Assembly: GCA_963663675.1 (NCBI GenBank)
Contig: OY760498.1
Span: 3,038,001-3,102,000, forward strand
DNA length: 64,000 nucleotides
DNA from: CAINVV01 sp963663675
GTDB taxonomy: Bacteria; Bacteroidota; Bacteroidia; Bacteroidales; Prolixibacteraceae
Reading direction: 5' to 3'
Within the stretch, counting starts at the first letter, position 1; each line of letters begins with the position of its first letter. Position numbers and translations under genes: made by a program. Positions 8,407-17,795 of this stretch are shown in pieces. A model generated the notes under the pieces. The model did no database searches. It was not told the DNA's origin and worked only from the letters and a program-made list of their open reading frames with translations.

Positions 8407-9375
8407 GTGAAAAAATTCGCCTTAAAAAAGCATTTTAATCTTAACACTTTGGTTATAAGCAGCTTGCTTGTTACACTGCTTTTTTTCATTCAGTGCGGTA
8501 GTCCGAAGGCACCTGTTATGGATGAAACACCAACAAGGGGAAACATCCGCATTGTCGCTGATGAGTCTTTCAAACCAATAGTAGAGGCTGAAATTGCCAC
8601 TTTCACCTCGTTGTACAAGTATGCCCATATTAATCCTGCCTATATGGCAGAAAAAGAGCTTATCGCCGAATTTTTGAACGATTCTGTAAAGCTTGTTGTC
8701 AGTTCATGGGTTCCAACAGATCAACAAAAGGAGTTACTCCTTTCTCAGCAAACCATCGTTAGAACAACCGCTATAGCCTACGATGCAATCGCGTTTGTCC
8801 TAAACAGGGAGAACAAGGACACGCTGTTTACCTATGAAAATATCAATGATTTGTTTACCGGGAAAATAAGTGACTGGAAAGAAATCAGTCCCACTTCCAA
8901 ACTCGGTAAAATGGTTGCTGTATTCGACAATGACAAATCAGCAAACATCCGTTATTTCAAGGAAGAATTTAAAATTCAGGGGCAGTTGCCTTCAAATTTC
9001 TATTCAGTAAAAAGCAATGAAGAAGTGATCAATTATGTGACCAAAAATAAAAGTGCTATTGGTATGGTCAGTGTTAACTGGATTTGTGACAGAGAGGATT
9101 CAGTGAGCAGGTCATTTTCAGATAAAATCAAAATCGCAGCAGTCTCGCAACAGTTGTTAAATCCTGGATCTTATTTTATGCCCGTACAAGGTTCAATTTA
9201 TGATAAAAGTTATCCATTTACCAGAACAATTAATCTTGTATCCAGGGAAACCTTTAAGGGTCTGGCTTCAGGATTCGTTTCCTGGTGCGCAGCAGCGCAA
9301 GGTCAAAGGATCATTCTCAAGTCCGGACTGGTACCTGCAACGATGCCAATACGACTGATTCAAATAAAAAAATAA
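8407..9375 (+). CDS. PstS-like substrate-binding lipoprotein of the TonB operon
   Basis: The 322-residue protein begins at a GTG and has a lipoprotein signal with Cys30 in FFIQC. After the lipid anchor comes a type II periplasmic-binding fold resembling phosphate-binding PstS: GNIRIVADESFKPI at the first strand, AFVLNRENKDTLFTYENI and LFTGKISDWKEI in the middle, and INYVTKNKSAIGMVSV near the end. No pstC, pstA or pstB lies nearby. Instead it sits 19 bases before the TPR gene of an exbB-exbD-exbD-tonB cluster, an association seen in other Bacteroidota. A role as ligand sensor or accessory of the TonB system is more likely than ABC uptake; this is inference. Confidence 0.8.
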   Translation: MKKFALKKHFNLNTLVISSLLVTLLFFIQCGSPKAPVMDETPTRGNIRIVADESFKPIVEAEIATFTSLYKYAHINPAYMAEKELIAEFLNDSVKLVVSSWVPTDQQKELLLSQQTIVRTTAIAYDAIAFVLNRENKDTLFTYENINDLFTGKISDWKEISPTSKLGKMVAVFDNDKSANIRYFKEEFKIQGQLPSNFYSVKSNEEVINYVTKNKSAIGMVSVNWICDREDSVSRSFSDKIKIAAVSQQLLNPGSYFMPVQGSIYDKSYPFTRTINLVSRETFKGLASGFVSWCAAAQGQRIILKSGLVPATMPIRLIQIKK

Positions 9376-9394
9376 CTCTAAATATTTTGCTAAA

Positions 9395-11593
9395 ATGATA
9401 AATCGTTTTTTTATAAAAACTTCTTTAATCCTGGTTTTTACTGTAGTATGCAGTGTTACCGGTTTAAAAGCTCAGACAATTGATGATGCGATCACAGCAA
9501 CAAACAATGAGCAGTATGACAAAGCTGAGGAAATCCTTCAGGCTCTGGCTAAGAGTGCACCAACAAGTAAAGTTTATTACCGGCTCGGGGAAAATACAAT
9601 GCTGAACTACTTCGCGGACTCTATTTCGAACTCATTGTCGGTAGTTGCCGCCGAAGCAAAAAAATATTATGAGAAGGGTATTTCCCTTACCCCTAATGAT
9701 CCGATTAACTATGTTGGTCTCGCAAAAGTTGCATCCTACATGGGTGACAATCAGACAGCTGATCAAATGAGAGTAAAAGCCAGAAGTTTTCTGCCCCCCT
9801 ATAAAAAAATTACAAAAATTCCTAATCCACAGGAATATGCCTATACCTTGGCAAAACTGGCAGAGTCGTATATCGTTTTTGATCGTGTAGACACTACCAA
9901 AGCCATGCCTGAAATCAGGGAAGCGATCAGTATTGATCAGCAGAATCCTGGTATTTATATTATTGCAGGCGATATTTACCTGCTTGTCAACAACGGTTCC
10001 CTCGCGATTAAGAATTATAACAAAGCGCAGGAAGTTGCCCCGAATTCTCCGAAGGCGAACATGAAAATTGGAAGTATCTATTTCAAGGGCCGTAACCTGA
10101 TGGCAGCTATTCCTTACTATGAGCAGGCAATAGCACTGGACAAAAATTATGCCCCCGCCTATCGTGAATTGGGACAATTGTATTCCATGGCAGGCAGGTA
10201 TAAGGAATCCAAGCAATATTTTGAGACTTATCTTCAACTGACCAATCAGAATATCCCGGCAAAGATCCGTTATGTAAATGCGCTATTCTATTCAAAAAAC
10301 TATGCGGAAGCAATTAAAAATGTAGAGGATATTTTTGCAGTTGACAAATCAAGAATCTATCTGAACAGGATCGCCGGTTATTCTTCTTACGAACAGGGAA
10401 ATTACGCCCAGGCACAGACCTATATGGATAACCTTTTCGCCAATCTCCCTGCCGACAGGATCATCAAGAAAGACTACATCTATTATGCGAGAATTTTGGT
10501 TAAAAAGAACCTGGGCTATCCAAAACTTTATGCTGATCTCGAAAAAGCAAATGCCGATCTTACCGCCGTCAAAGAAAAAAACGAAGCACTTAAGGGTCCT
10601 GCCAAAGACAAACTGAAAGTCAGCGAAGAACCATTCGTTGCAAAAGTGAATGAAATTCAGGCAAAAATGGCAACCGCAGAAAAAGAGCTGGATAAGGCCT
10701 ATGAGGCGTATGAGAAAGCCATAAAATTTGGTGAGGAGGATGTTAACCTGATACAGGAAAAAGCTAATTCCTTATACACCAACAAACGTTATGCTGATGC
10801 AGCTGATACATGGAAAAGGTTGATTTCAAAAGGGATAGAATCCGAAGGCAACTACATGATGATAGGCAGGTCTTATTATCAGGCAAAGGAATACGACAAA
10901 GCCGATGAAATCTTTAATACAATGATCAGCAAGTATCCGGATCAGATGCAGGGATATGTTTGGAGTGCAAACAATGCATCCGCCAAGGATCCTGATGCGA
11001 AAGGTGGTTTAGCCAAACAGAAATTTCTTGCTTTGCTCACAAAAGCAGCTAGTGACTCTGTGAAAAATGAGAATGAAATTTTTGATGCTTTGAGGTACCT
11101 CGGATACAGTGCATTGCAAGCGAAAAATTTCGAGGAAGCAAAAAGGTACTATACCCGTATGATTAACCTTGATCCCAATAACAAAGAGATTGTTATCAAA
11201 GCGCTTGGTTCAATGAGTACCCTGAATATGGAACAGGGAAACTATGAACAGGCAGTTGAGAACAACAACAAAATTCTTTCACTGGAACCGGGAAATGCCC
11301 AGGCCAAATCTACCATTTCATATATCTCTCAGCTAAAGGCCAGCGCTAAGCCGAAAGCACATCCGAACGAAATTACCGGTGTAATCAAAGATAAGGCATC
11401 CGGCCAGCCAATAGTCGGAGCATCCGTCAGGGTGAAAGATACGGCAGCAGAAGCGTGGACCAACGCCAAGGGCGAATACAAATTCACAATGCCTGAGGAA
11501 TCAACAACCTTAGTAATCAGCGCAAAGGATTACAAAACAATTGAAATTGCCGTTACGAAAGTAAGGGTTTACAATGCCTCCTTAGGCAAATAA
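9395..11593 (+). CDS. Exported TPR protein with C-terminal carboxypeptidase-regulatory-like domain
   Basis: The 732-residue product has a signal peptide ending near GLKAQ and then many tetratricopeptide repeats, with clear units near residues 30-60, 170-300, 440-510 and 560-640. A charged helical insertion (about 380-450) breaks the array. Residues about 655-732 form a carboxypeptidase-regulatory-like beta-sandwich (ITGVIKDKASGQPIVGASV), the same module found at the N-terminus of SusC-like TonB receptors. It follows the PstS-like gene by 19 bases and precedes exbB by 71, so it is probably a periplasmic scaffold linking the Ton motor to other envelope parts. The exact partner is unknown. Confidence 0.82.
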   Translation: MINRFFIKTSLILVFTVVCSVTGLKAQTIDDAITATNNEQYDKAEEILQALAKSAPTSKVYYRLGENTMLNYFADSISNSLSVVAAEAKKYYEKGISLTPNDPINYVGLAKVASYMGDNQTADQMRVKARSFLPPYKKITKIPNPQEYAYTLAKLAESYIVFDRVDTTKAMPEIREAISIDQQNPGIYIIAGDIYLLVNNGSLAIKNYNKAQEVAPNSPKANMKIGSIYFKGRNLMAAIPYYEQAIALDKNYAPAYRELGQLYSMAGRYKESKQYFETYLQLTNQNIPAKIRYVNALFYSKNYAEAIKNVEDIFAVDKSRIYLNRIAGYSSYEQGNYAQAQTYMDNLFANLPADRIIKKDYIYYARILVKKNLGYPKLYADLEKANADLTAVKEKNEALKGPAKDKLKVSEEPFVAKVNEIQAKMATAEKELDKAYEAYEKAIKFGEEDVNLIQEKANSLYTNKRYADAADTWKRLISKGIESEGNYMMIGRSYYQAKEYDKADEIFNTMISKYPDQMQGYVWSANNASAKDPDAKGGLAKQKFLALLTKAASDSVKNENEIFDALRYLGYSALQAKNFEEAKRYYTRMINLDPNNKEIVIKALGSMSTLNMEQGNYEQAVENNNKILSLEPGNAQAKSTISYISQLKASAKPKAHPNEITGVIKDKASGQPIVGASVRVKDTAAEAWTNAKGEYKFTMPEESTTLVISAKDYKTIEIAVTKVRVYNASLGK

Positions 11594-11664
11594 TCACCAG
11601 GAATCAACAACAATAAAATAGAGATTCACAAAAGTTTTATTTAACCACGAAAACAATTAAAAAG

Positions 11665-12483
11665 ATGAGTAAAAATTCAGGTTCATTCAAAAAGACTTTC
11701 GAGTCACTTTTTGCATCAGGTGCAATTATCATTGCTTTTTTAGTAGCGTATTTTCTTTACGCAAATATTATGGGTAGTCCAGTGAACTTTGAAGGTGGAA
11801 ACCCAAAAGGCACACCGCTGCCAGGCAATTACATGGGTATGCTTTACAAAGGAGGTCCGATCGTTCCTGTCTTGATGACATGTATTCTGACCCTTTTTAT
11901 TTTCATCATTGAAAGAGCTATCACTCTGAACAAAGTTAAAGGTAAAGGCACTCTTGATACGTTTGTAGGTGACATTCAGAATTTGACATCAAAGGATAAA
12001 ATTGAAGAGGCTATCACAGCATGCGACACACAAAAAGGATCATTGGCCAACGTTGTTAAAGCAGGTTTACTTCGCTACAGGGACCTCGAAAAAGATAATA
12101 CGCTGGAGAAAGACCAGAAGATCACTTCCATGAAACAGGCTTTGGAAGAGGCATCCGCATTGGAATTACCTATGCTTTCCAAAAACATGGTTATCCTTTC
12201 TACCCTTGCTTCCATCTCCGTTTTGATCGGTTTGATCGGAACGGTACTTGGTATGATCCGTGCATTCGCCGCCCTCTCACAAGCTGGTGGATCCCCTGAT
12301 GCACTTCAGTTGGCAACCGGTATTTCTGAGGCTTTGATCAATACAGCATTCGGTATCACAGGTTCAACACTGGCCATCATTTTCTACAACTATTTCTCAT
12401 CAAAAATTGACGGTTACACCTTCAGAATTGATGAGGCTGGCTTTAGCCTAACTCAGACATTCGCTGCACGTATCAGAAAATAA
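11665..12483 (+). CDS. exbB: ExbB/TolQ/MotA-type proton channel protein
   Basis: The 272-residue inner-membrane protein is the pentameric stator subunit that converts proton flow into motion of TonB. It has a hydrophobic segment near 18-35, a second at 64-84 and the conserved pair at about 170-199 and 225-250, with VLIGLIGTVLGMIRAF and ALINTAFGITGSTLAII matching the family core. The cytoplasmic loop (about 90-165) carries the usual acidic and basic helices. It is followed directly by two exbD genes and tonB. Confidence 0.93.
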   Translation: MSKNSGSFKKTFESLFASGAIIIAFLVAYFLYANIMGSPVNFEGGNPKGTPLPGNYMGMLYKGGPIVPVLMTCILTLFIFIIERAITLNKVKGKGTLDTFVGDIQNLTSKDKIEEAITACDTQKGSLANVVKAGLLRYRDLEKDNTLEKDQKITSMKQALEEASALELPMLSKNMVILSTLASISVLIGLIGTVLGMIRAFAALSQAGGSPDALQLATGISEALINTAFGITGSTLAIIFYNYFSSKIDGYTFRIDEAGFSLTQTFAARIRK

Positions 12484-12531
12484 ATGTCTGGGTTTAATTC
12501 TTTTGGTTTATAAAAAATTTAAAATTATCGC

Positions 12532-13164
12532 ATGCCAAAGATTAAAATACCACATAAAACGCCCCATGTTGACATGACGCCGATGGTGGACCTGTTCTCG
12601 TTGCTGCTGACATTCTTCATGTTGACAGCTACCATGAAGCCATCTGAACCGGCTCCTGTCGATACGCCGTTTTCAATATCTGAAAAACCTTCTCCGGACA
12701 AGAATATTATGACTATAACAATAGCCAAGGACAACAGGGTGTTTTTCAATGTTGACAACGGGCCGGATACCATTTTGCATTTCAGACCCAAAATCCTTGA
12801 AGAGATGGGTAAGAGATACAACATCGTATTCACACCCCAAGAACTACGCTATTTCGAGAAGAACAGTGTTCCCTTTGGAGTAAACATAAAGGAGTTTAAG
12901 GCATACCTTACTGCCAAAGACAACGAAAAAGCAAAGTTCGAAAAGGGAATCCCCATTGATTCAACTGATAACCAGTTGGCATTGTGGGTTTTATTTTCCC
13001 GCCAGGTTAACCCTTCGGTTAATGCCCTGATAAAAGGCGACAACGATGTGGAATATCCGCTTGTAAAAAAAGTTCTGGACATACTTCAGGATAAAAATGT
13101 AAACAGGTTCAGCCTGATAACCAGCCTCGAAAAGGTTGAAGTCAAGGAGGAAGCTAAAAAGTAG
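12532..13164 (+). CDS. exbD: ExbD/TolR family protein, first copy
   Basis: The 210-residue protein has a short basic N-terminus, a single membrane helix at about residues 20-38 and a periplasmic domain. The essential helix motif HVDMTPMVDLFSLLLTFFML contains the aspartate that carries protons in ExbD. It is longer than E. coli ExbD (about 140 residues) because of an insert in the periplasmic domain. It lies between exbB and a second exbD that starts four bases after its stop, so the two are probably translationally coupled and may form a heterodimer. Confidence 0.92.
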   Translation: MPKIKIPHKTPHVDMTPMVDLFSLLLTFFMLTATMKPSEPAPVDTPFSISEKPSPDKNIMTITIAKDNRVFFNVDNGPDTILHFRPKILEEMGKRYNIVFTPQELRYFEKNSVPFGVNIKEFKAYLTAKDNEKAKFEKGIPIDSTDNQLALWVLFSRQVNPSVNALIKGDNDVEYPLVKKVLDILQDKNVNRFSLITSLEKVEVKEEAKK

Positions 13165-13168
13165 TATT

Positions 13169-13861
13169 ATGGCAGAAATTATACAGGAAGATAAACAAAA
13201 GGGCGGGAAGAGAAGACCTAAAAAACATTCAACCGCCATAGACATGACGCCGATGGTAGACCTTATGTGTCTGCTTATCACGTTCTTCATGCTTACGACT
13301 GCTTTTGCCAAACCTAAGGTCATGGAAATCGCTTTGCCTGAGAAAATCAGGCAAAACGAAAAAGTCGAACCTCCTAAAATTGCAGAAAGCCGTACGCTTA
13401 ACATCATCATGGGTCCGAACGACAAGGTATTCTGGTACCCTGGCAAAGCAGATCCTGCAGCGCTGATTCCATTACGGGAAACCAATTTCAGTGCCACAGG
13501 TATCCGCCAGGTATTACTGGATAGAAACCGGGCACTCTTCAATAAAATTGAAGCATTCAAGAGTGATGTAGTTTCAGGGAAGATAAATATCAAGCAGGAT
13601 TCTTTGCAATCAGCCATTCGTCAACTTAAAAAGACTGATGATACCGGTCCTATTGTTTTGATCAAATTCTATAAGACAGCGAAATACAAAAATTTTGTCG
13701 ATATTATTGATGAAATGTCAATCGTAGGTATTGCCATATACATTGTTACAGACATTGACTGGCTCGAGCAAAATATGGTGGAACGTGCACTCGGAGTGCC
13801 ATTGACTGCTACGCCGGTGGCCTCTGCAACTCCTGTTGCACCAAAAGCTAAAAAAAGATAA
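13169..13861 (+). CDS. exbD: ExbD/TolR family protein, second copy
   Basis: The chosen ATG at 13169 gives 230 residues; an upstream in-frame TTG at 13136 would overlap the first exbD and is less likely. The basic N-terminus KGGKRRPKKHST is followed by AIDMTPMVDLMCLLITFFML with the proton-carrying aspartate, then a periplasmic domain. The C-terminus is alanine- and proline-rich, ending in basic residues. It differs clearly from the first exbD outside the membrane helix, so the pair is an old duplication. It is followed by tonB after 12 bases. Confidence 0.92.
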   Translation: MAEIIQEDKQKGGKRRPKKHSTAIDMTPMVDLMCLLITFFMLTTAFAKPKVMEIALPEKIRQNEKVEPPKIAESRTLNIIMGPNDKVFWYPGKADPAALIPLRETNFSATGIRQVLLDRNRALFNKIEAFKSDVVSGKINIKQDSLQSAIRQLKKTDDTGPIVLIKFYKTAKYKNFVDIIDEMSIVGIAIYIVTDIDWLEQNMVERALGVPLTATPVASATPVAPKAKKR

Positions 13862-13873
13862 AGATCGATACGT

Positions 13874-14650
13874 ATGGTACAAGATAAACAGTTAATTCCT
13901 ACTTTCGATGACATAGTCTTCGAAAATAGAAACCAGGAATATGGAGCATATCAGATCCGGAAGAAGTACAACCGTGTTGTTCTGATCTCAACGCTGATTG
14001 GTGTTATAATCCTTGGTTTAATCGTAATCGTTCCCTATATCAGGGCCAGTAATCAGGCTAAGCATAAAGCAAGGGATGCTAAAGAGGTAATAGCGGAAAT
14101 GGCCAACAACCTTCAAACGGATGTGCCACCACCACCTCCGCCACCTCCACCACCTCCGCCGGCAAACCAACAAGCAGTTGTTAAATATGTTGCCCCTGTT
14201 GTAGTTGACTCTATAAAAGTTGAAGATCAAAGTAAATTGATGATTTCCGACGAGCAGGTATCAACAACAGTAAACAAGGAAGTTGTTGAGGTTGTGGAGC
14301 AAAAACAGGAAGAGGTACAGGAGAAAGAAGAGCAACAGGTCTTTGTTGTGGTAGAGGAGATGCCTGAATTCCCGGGAGGGGAGTTAGCACTCCGCACATA
14401 CATTGCCAAAGCAATCGTCTATCCTGCTGTCGCCCAGGAAAATGGTATTCAGGGTAAAGTATTTGTTACTTTCGTAGTAAACAAAGACGGCTCTGTATCC
14501 AATGCCAAAATTGCCAGGGGGGTAGATGCGTCTCTTGATGCTGAAGCTTTAAGGGTAGTTTCAACGTTGCCCAAATGGAAGCCAGGCAAGCAGCGCGGTG
14601 TACCTGTAAGGGTTTCTTACACGGTCCCAATCAGCTTTAAACTGCAATAA
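13874..14650 (+). CDS. tonB: TonB energy transducer
   Basis: The 258-residue protein has the Bacteroidota-type cytoplasmic N-terminus DDIVFENRNQEYGAYQIRKK, a single membrane helix at about residues 36-56, a run of 12 prolines near residue 85 and a glutamate/glutamine-rich spacer that crosses the periplasm. The C-terminal domain (about 165-258) contains the YPAVAQENGIQGKVFVTFVV core and ends in a beta strand, as in TonB domains that pair with the TonB box of outer-membrane receptors. It is the last gene of the PstS-like/TPR/exbBDD/tonB operon and is followed by a strong terminator. No TonB-dependent receptor is encoded in the window. Confidence 0.95.
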   Translation: MVQDKQLIPTFDDIVFENRNQEYGAYQIRKKYNRVVLISTLIGVIILGLIVIVPYIRASNQAKHKARDAKEVIAEMANNLQTDVPPPPPPPPPPPPANQQAVVKYVAPVVVDSIKVEDQSKLMISDEQVSTTVNKEVVEVVEQKQEEVQEKEEQQVFVVVEEMPEFPGGELALRTYIAKAIVYPAVAQENGIQGKVFVTFVVNKDGSVSNAKIARGVDASLDAEALRVVSTLPKWKPGKQRGVPVRVSYTVPISFKLQ

Positions 14651-14687
14651 AAGCAACAGGAATAACGATCCTATAACTTGAAATAAA

Positions 14688-14724
14688 AGAGAAAGCCGTC
14701 CACCAAACGTGAACGGCTTTCTCT
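14688..14724 (+). terminator. Rho-independent terminator of the exbBDD-tonB operon
   Basis: A perfect 12-base stem, AGAGAAAGCCGT at 14688-14699 and ACGGCTTTCTCT at 14713-14724, encloses a 13-base loop and is followed by TTTG. It lies 38 bases after the tonB stop. The symmetric A-rich flank could also stop transcription arriving from the other strand. Confidence 0.8.
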
Positions 14725-14800
14725 TTGTAGGTTAGATTTGAGCCTTGATTTTGAATTCGGTTCGTTCAAAATCCGGGATTGCCGGAATTCATTTCATCCA

Positions 14801-15466
14801 CTACTTTATAGCTTGCTGATAGATGGTATTGGCACGATCCCAGTTTACCACATTCCAGTAAGCATCGGCATAATCAGCACGCTTATTCTGGTATTTAAGG
14901 TAATATGCGTGTTCCCACACATCAAGACTTAGCACAGGGCTTCCTTTTGCATCTGATACAGGCATAAGAGGATTGTCCTGATTGGGTGTCGACTGGATAA
15001 CAAGTTTTCCATTGGATACGCTCAACCAAACCCAGCCAGATCCGAAACGGCCTAAAGCAGCCTTCTTAAACTCTTCCTTAAAGTGGTCAAAACTGCCCCA
15101 TGTTGCCCTGATGGCATCTCCCAAAACATTCTTTGGCTCTCCGCCAGCATTGGGAGCCATTCCGTTGAAGAAAAAGGTATGATTCCAGACTCCTCCGCCA
15201 TTGTTGCGGATGGCAGCAGGTGTCGCTGCCGTGACAGATTTCTGCAAATCAAGAATTGTCATTTTCCCCTGTGGTGTACCTGCAACAGCCTTGTTTAAGT
15301 TGTCTACATAAGCTTTGTGGTGACGACCATAATGTATTTCCATCGTGGCCTTATCAATCGATGGTTCCAGCGCGTCAAACGCATATGGTAATGGTTCCTG
15401 GGTAAACTGTGCAAAAGCGGTGTTTTCCATAACTAGTAAAATTAAAATAATCAGTAAATTTCTCAT
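14801..15466 (-). CDS. Exported Fe/Mn superoxide dismutase
   Basis: The 221-residue enzyme converts superoxide to oxygen and hydrogen peroxide. It has the two-domain Fe/Mn-SOD fold and all four metal ligands: His45 in MEIHYGRHH, His96 in WNHTFFF, and Asp182 and His186 in DVWEHAYY. Unlike the common cytoplasmic enzyme it begins with a hydrophobic signal peptide that ends near NTAFAQ, so it should act in the periplasm or at the surface. Metal preference (Fe, Mn or cambialistic) cannot be decided from the sequence alone. It is convergent with the tonB operon and divergent from malQ. Confidence 0.93.
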   Translation of the reverse strand: MRNLLIILILLVMENTAFAQFTQEPLPYAFDALEPSIDKATMEIHYGRHHKAYVDNLNKAVAGTPQGKMTILDLQKSVTAATPAAIRNNGGGVWNHTFFFNGMAPNAGGEPKNVLGDAIRATWGSFDHFKEEFKKAALGRFGSGWVWLSVSNGKLVIQSTPNQDNPLMPVSDAKGSPVLSLDVWEHAYYLKYQNKRADYADAYWNVVNWDRANTIYQQAIK

Positions 15467-15722
15467 ATTGCAATTTATTTAGAATGATTATAAACATTCA
15501 ACTCTTATTACGAGGTACTGATAATTATGTTTCTTCCTTGAACAATTTTTAGTACTTGAAAATTACTTCTACTTTTGGACAAAGAATCAACGAGTGATCA
15601 TAGGTAACCGGTAGGCTCCGGATCCTTACCAACTGCAGGTAAGCATTGGCAGGTACTTTTCCGGATTTATCCCTGTATTTTCATTTATTTCGGTTTACAA
15701 TTCCTTTTTCCGAGCATAAAGT

Positions 15723-17213
15723 ATGATATTTAGCCAAAGACTTTCAGGAGTATTATTGCACCCAACCTCTCTTCCCGGTAAATACGGGATAGGATCCCTT
15801 GGAGCTAATGCGTACAATTTTATCGACTGGTTGAGTGATGCCGGACAGAGCCTGTGGCAGATACTCCCGCTGGGTCCTGCAGACTGGAGTCACTCTCCGT
15901 ACCAGGCCTATTCAGCTTTTGCAGGGAATCCCAATCTGATCGATTTGGAGTTGCTGATAAATGAGGGATTACTCCCGGATGATGCACTTGTTGACTCACC
16001 TGACTTTCCGGTTGACAAGATAAATTTCAAGCAGGTTCTGCCATTTCGCAACAGGCTTCTCAAAATTGCTTATCATCATTTCTCACAAAACGGCGGATTT
16101 GATTTGCAGGAATACCAACAATTCTGGGATAAACACTGGTGGTGGCTTGAATCGTGGTCCCTATTCGATGCATGCAAACAAAATCTCCCCGGTTCAGATT
16201 GGAGCAAATGGGAGAAATCACTTCAATTACGGGATGAGCCGGCACTTTTCAAGTATTATACAACCCACAGGGAATCAGTCGATTTCAGCCGGTTTCTGCA
16301 GTATATTTTTTTTAAACAGTGGTTCGAACTGAAAAGCTACGCCAACAAAAAAGGAATTTCAATATTTGGGGATATACCCTTATATGTTGCCTATAACAGT
16401 TCTGACGTATGGAGTAACCAGTCTCTCTTCCTCCTTGATGAAAACAGGAAACCAACCCTTGTAGGCGGAGTCCCACCCGATTACTTCAGCAAAACAGGCC
16501 AGCTGTGGGGCAATCCGCTGTTCGATTGGGAAAAAATGAAGCACCAGGGTTTTGAGTGGTGGATGGCGCGTATACATTTCAACCTGTCTCTGTTTAACCT
16601 TGTGCGTATTGACCATTTTCGCGGTCTTGAATCATACTGGGCAGTTCCTGCCACTGAAAAAAATGCCATCAATGGAAGCTGGCTGAGGGCTTTTGGTGAT
16701 GAAATGCTGAAACTTTTAAAACATCAGATTGGTTCATTACCTATAGTGGCGGAAGACCTGGGCTTAATTACTCACGAAGTTGATCATCTCAGGAAGAAAT
16801 TTTCATTGCCAGGAATGAAAGTATTACAGTTTGCCTTCTCAGGCGATTCGGAAAATACTCATCTTCCCCACAATTACACAAAAGATTTCGTCGCTTATAC
16901 AGGAACTCACGACAACAATACAACCAATGGATGGCTTCAGTCATTATCCAAAAAAGAGAAAGTGAAAATTAAAAAATACCTGGGATGCGATAATCCCGAC
17001 TCCTGGAATTTTATCAGAAAAGCAGAAGAATCAGTAGCTCAATTTGCAATAATTCCCATGCAGGATATCCTGGGACTGGGGACGCAGGCCAGAATGAACA
17101 AACCGGGAACTACCCGGGGAAACTGGCTCTGGCGCATGGATCCATCACTGCTGAATGATTCGCACAAACACAAATTGCTGGATCTGAGCCAACTCTACGG
17201 AAGGACCAAATAA
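15723..17213 (+). CDS. malQ: 4-alpha-glucanotransferase (amylomaltase, GH77)
   Basis: The 496-residue cytoplasmic enzyme disproportionates maltodextrins during glycogen and maltose metabolism. The N-terminus RLSGVLLHPTSLPGKYGIGS is diagnostic for GH77. The catalytic residues fit as nucleophile Asp297 in VRIDHFRGLE, acid/base Glu344 in VAEDLG and transition-state stabiliser Asp397 in GTHDNNT. The length matches compact bacterial MalQ without N-terminal starch-binding modules. No other maltose gene is adjacent. Confidence 0.96.
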   Translation: MIFSQRLSGVLLHPTSLPGKYGIGSLGANAYNFIDWLSDAGQSLWQILPLGPADWSHSPYQAYSAFAGNPNLIDLELLINEGLLPDDALVDSPDFPVDKINFKQVLPFRNRLLKIAYHHFSQNGGFDLQEYQQFWDKHWWWLESWSLFDACKQNLPGSDWSKWEKSLQLRDEPALFKYYTTHRESVDFSRFLQYIFFKQWFELKSYANKKGISIFGDIPLYVAYNSSDVWSNQSLFLLDENRKPTLVGGVPPDYFSKTGQLWGNPLFDWEKMKHQGFEWWMARIHFNLSLFNLVRIDHFRGLESYWAVPATEKNAINGSWLRAFGDEMLKLLKHQIGSLPIVAEDLGLITHEVDHLRKKFSLPGMKVLQFAFSGDSENTHLPHNYTKDFVAYTGTHDNNTTNGWLQSLSKKEKVKIKKYLGCDNPDSWNFIRKAEESVAQFAIIPMQDILGLGTQARMNKPGTTRGNWLWRMDPSLLNDSHKHKLLDLSQLYGRTK

Positions 17214-17352
17214 CAAAATATACCTCCCTGGTTGTCATGAAAATATAATACCTCGACAAATTACCCGCATTTTTCTCTCCTGTAATTTAATTTCGTTGCC
17301 TCCTGGATAGAAACCGAATAATCAATCCATCGTATAAAACCGAAAAAAAGTT

Positions 17353-17790
17353 ATGGCAACGGTAAGTACATATTTAAATTTCCCGGGTAATACAGAAGAA
17401 GCTTTTCTGTTTTACAAATCCGTTTTCGGCGGAGAATTCAGGGGTGGAATCATGCGCTTTAGTGATACCCCTACAATGGAAGGAATGCCACCCTTCCCAG
17501 TAGACGCCAGGGATATGGTCATGCATATCGAATTACCCATACTTGGAGGTCACGTGTTGATGGGAACTGACGCACCAGAGTCATGCGGATTCACGGTAAT
17601 TCAGGGTAACAATATATACATCAGTCTGGAACCAGACTCCCGGAGTGACACAAAAACGCTTTTTGACGCACTTTCAGAAGGAGGTCAGATAACTGCAGAA
17701 TTGCAGGATATGTTTTGGGGATCATATTATGGAACCTGTACCGACCGCTTTGGGTTACATTGGATGTTCAACTTTCGGGGAAAAAGCTAA
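17353..17790 (+). CDS. VOC superfamily protein, PhnB/YjdN type
   Basis: The 145-residue protein has the paired beta-alpha-beta-beta-beta layout of the vicinal-oxygen-chelate fold, starting with STYLNFPGNTEEAFLFYKSVFG and ending in DRFGLHWMFNF. This subgroup (PhnB/YjdN, often called 3-demethylubiquinone-9 3-methyltransferase domain proteins) has no settled activity; many members look like binding proteins. The gene is followed after five bases by an AHSA1-like gene, a common pairing in Bacteroidota. Confidence 0.85.
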   Translation: MATVSTYLNFPGNTEEAFLFYKSVFGGEFRGGIMRFSDTPTMEGMPPFPVDARDMVMHIELPILGGHVLMGTDAPESCGFTVIQGNNIYISLEPDSRSDTKTLFDALSEGGQITAELQDMFWGSYYGTCTDRFGLHWMFNFRGKS

Positions 17791-17795
17791 AACAT

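Noticed and set aside
8407..9375. Phosphate ABC transporter locus (pst)
   Set aside because: Only the binding-protein fold is present; no pstC, pstA, pstB or phoU lies nearby, and the gene belongs with the exbBDD-tonB operon.
14126..14161. Proline-codon repeat that looks like a microsatellite
   Set aside because: It is in frame in tonB and encodes the 12-proline periplasmic spacer usual for TonB; codons are mixed, so it is not a simple DNA repeat.
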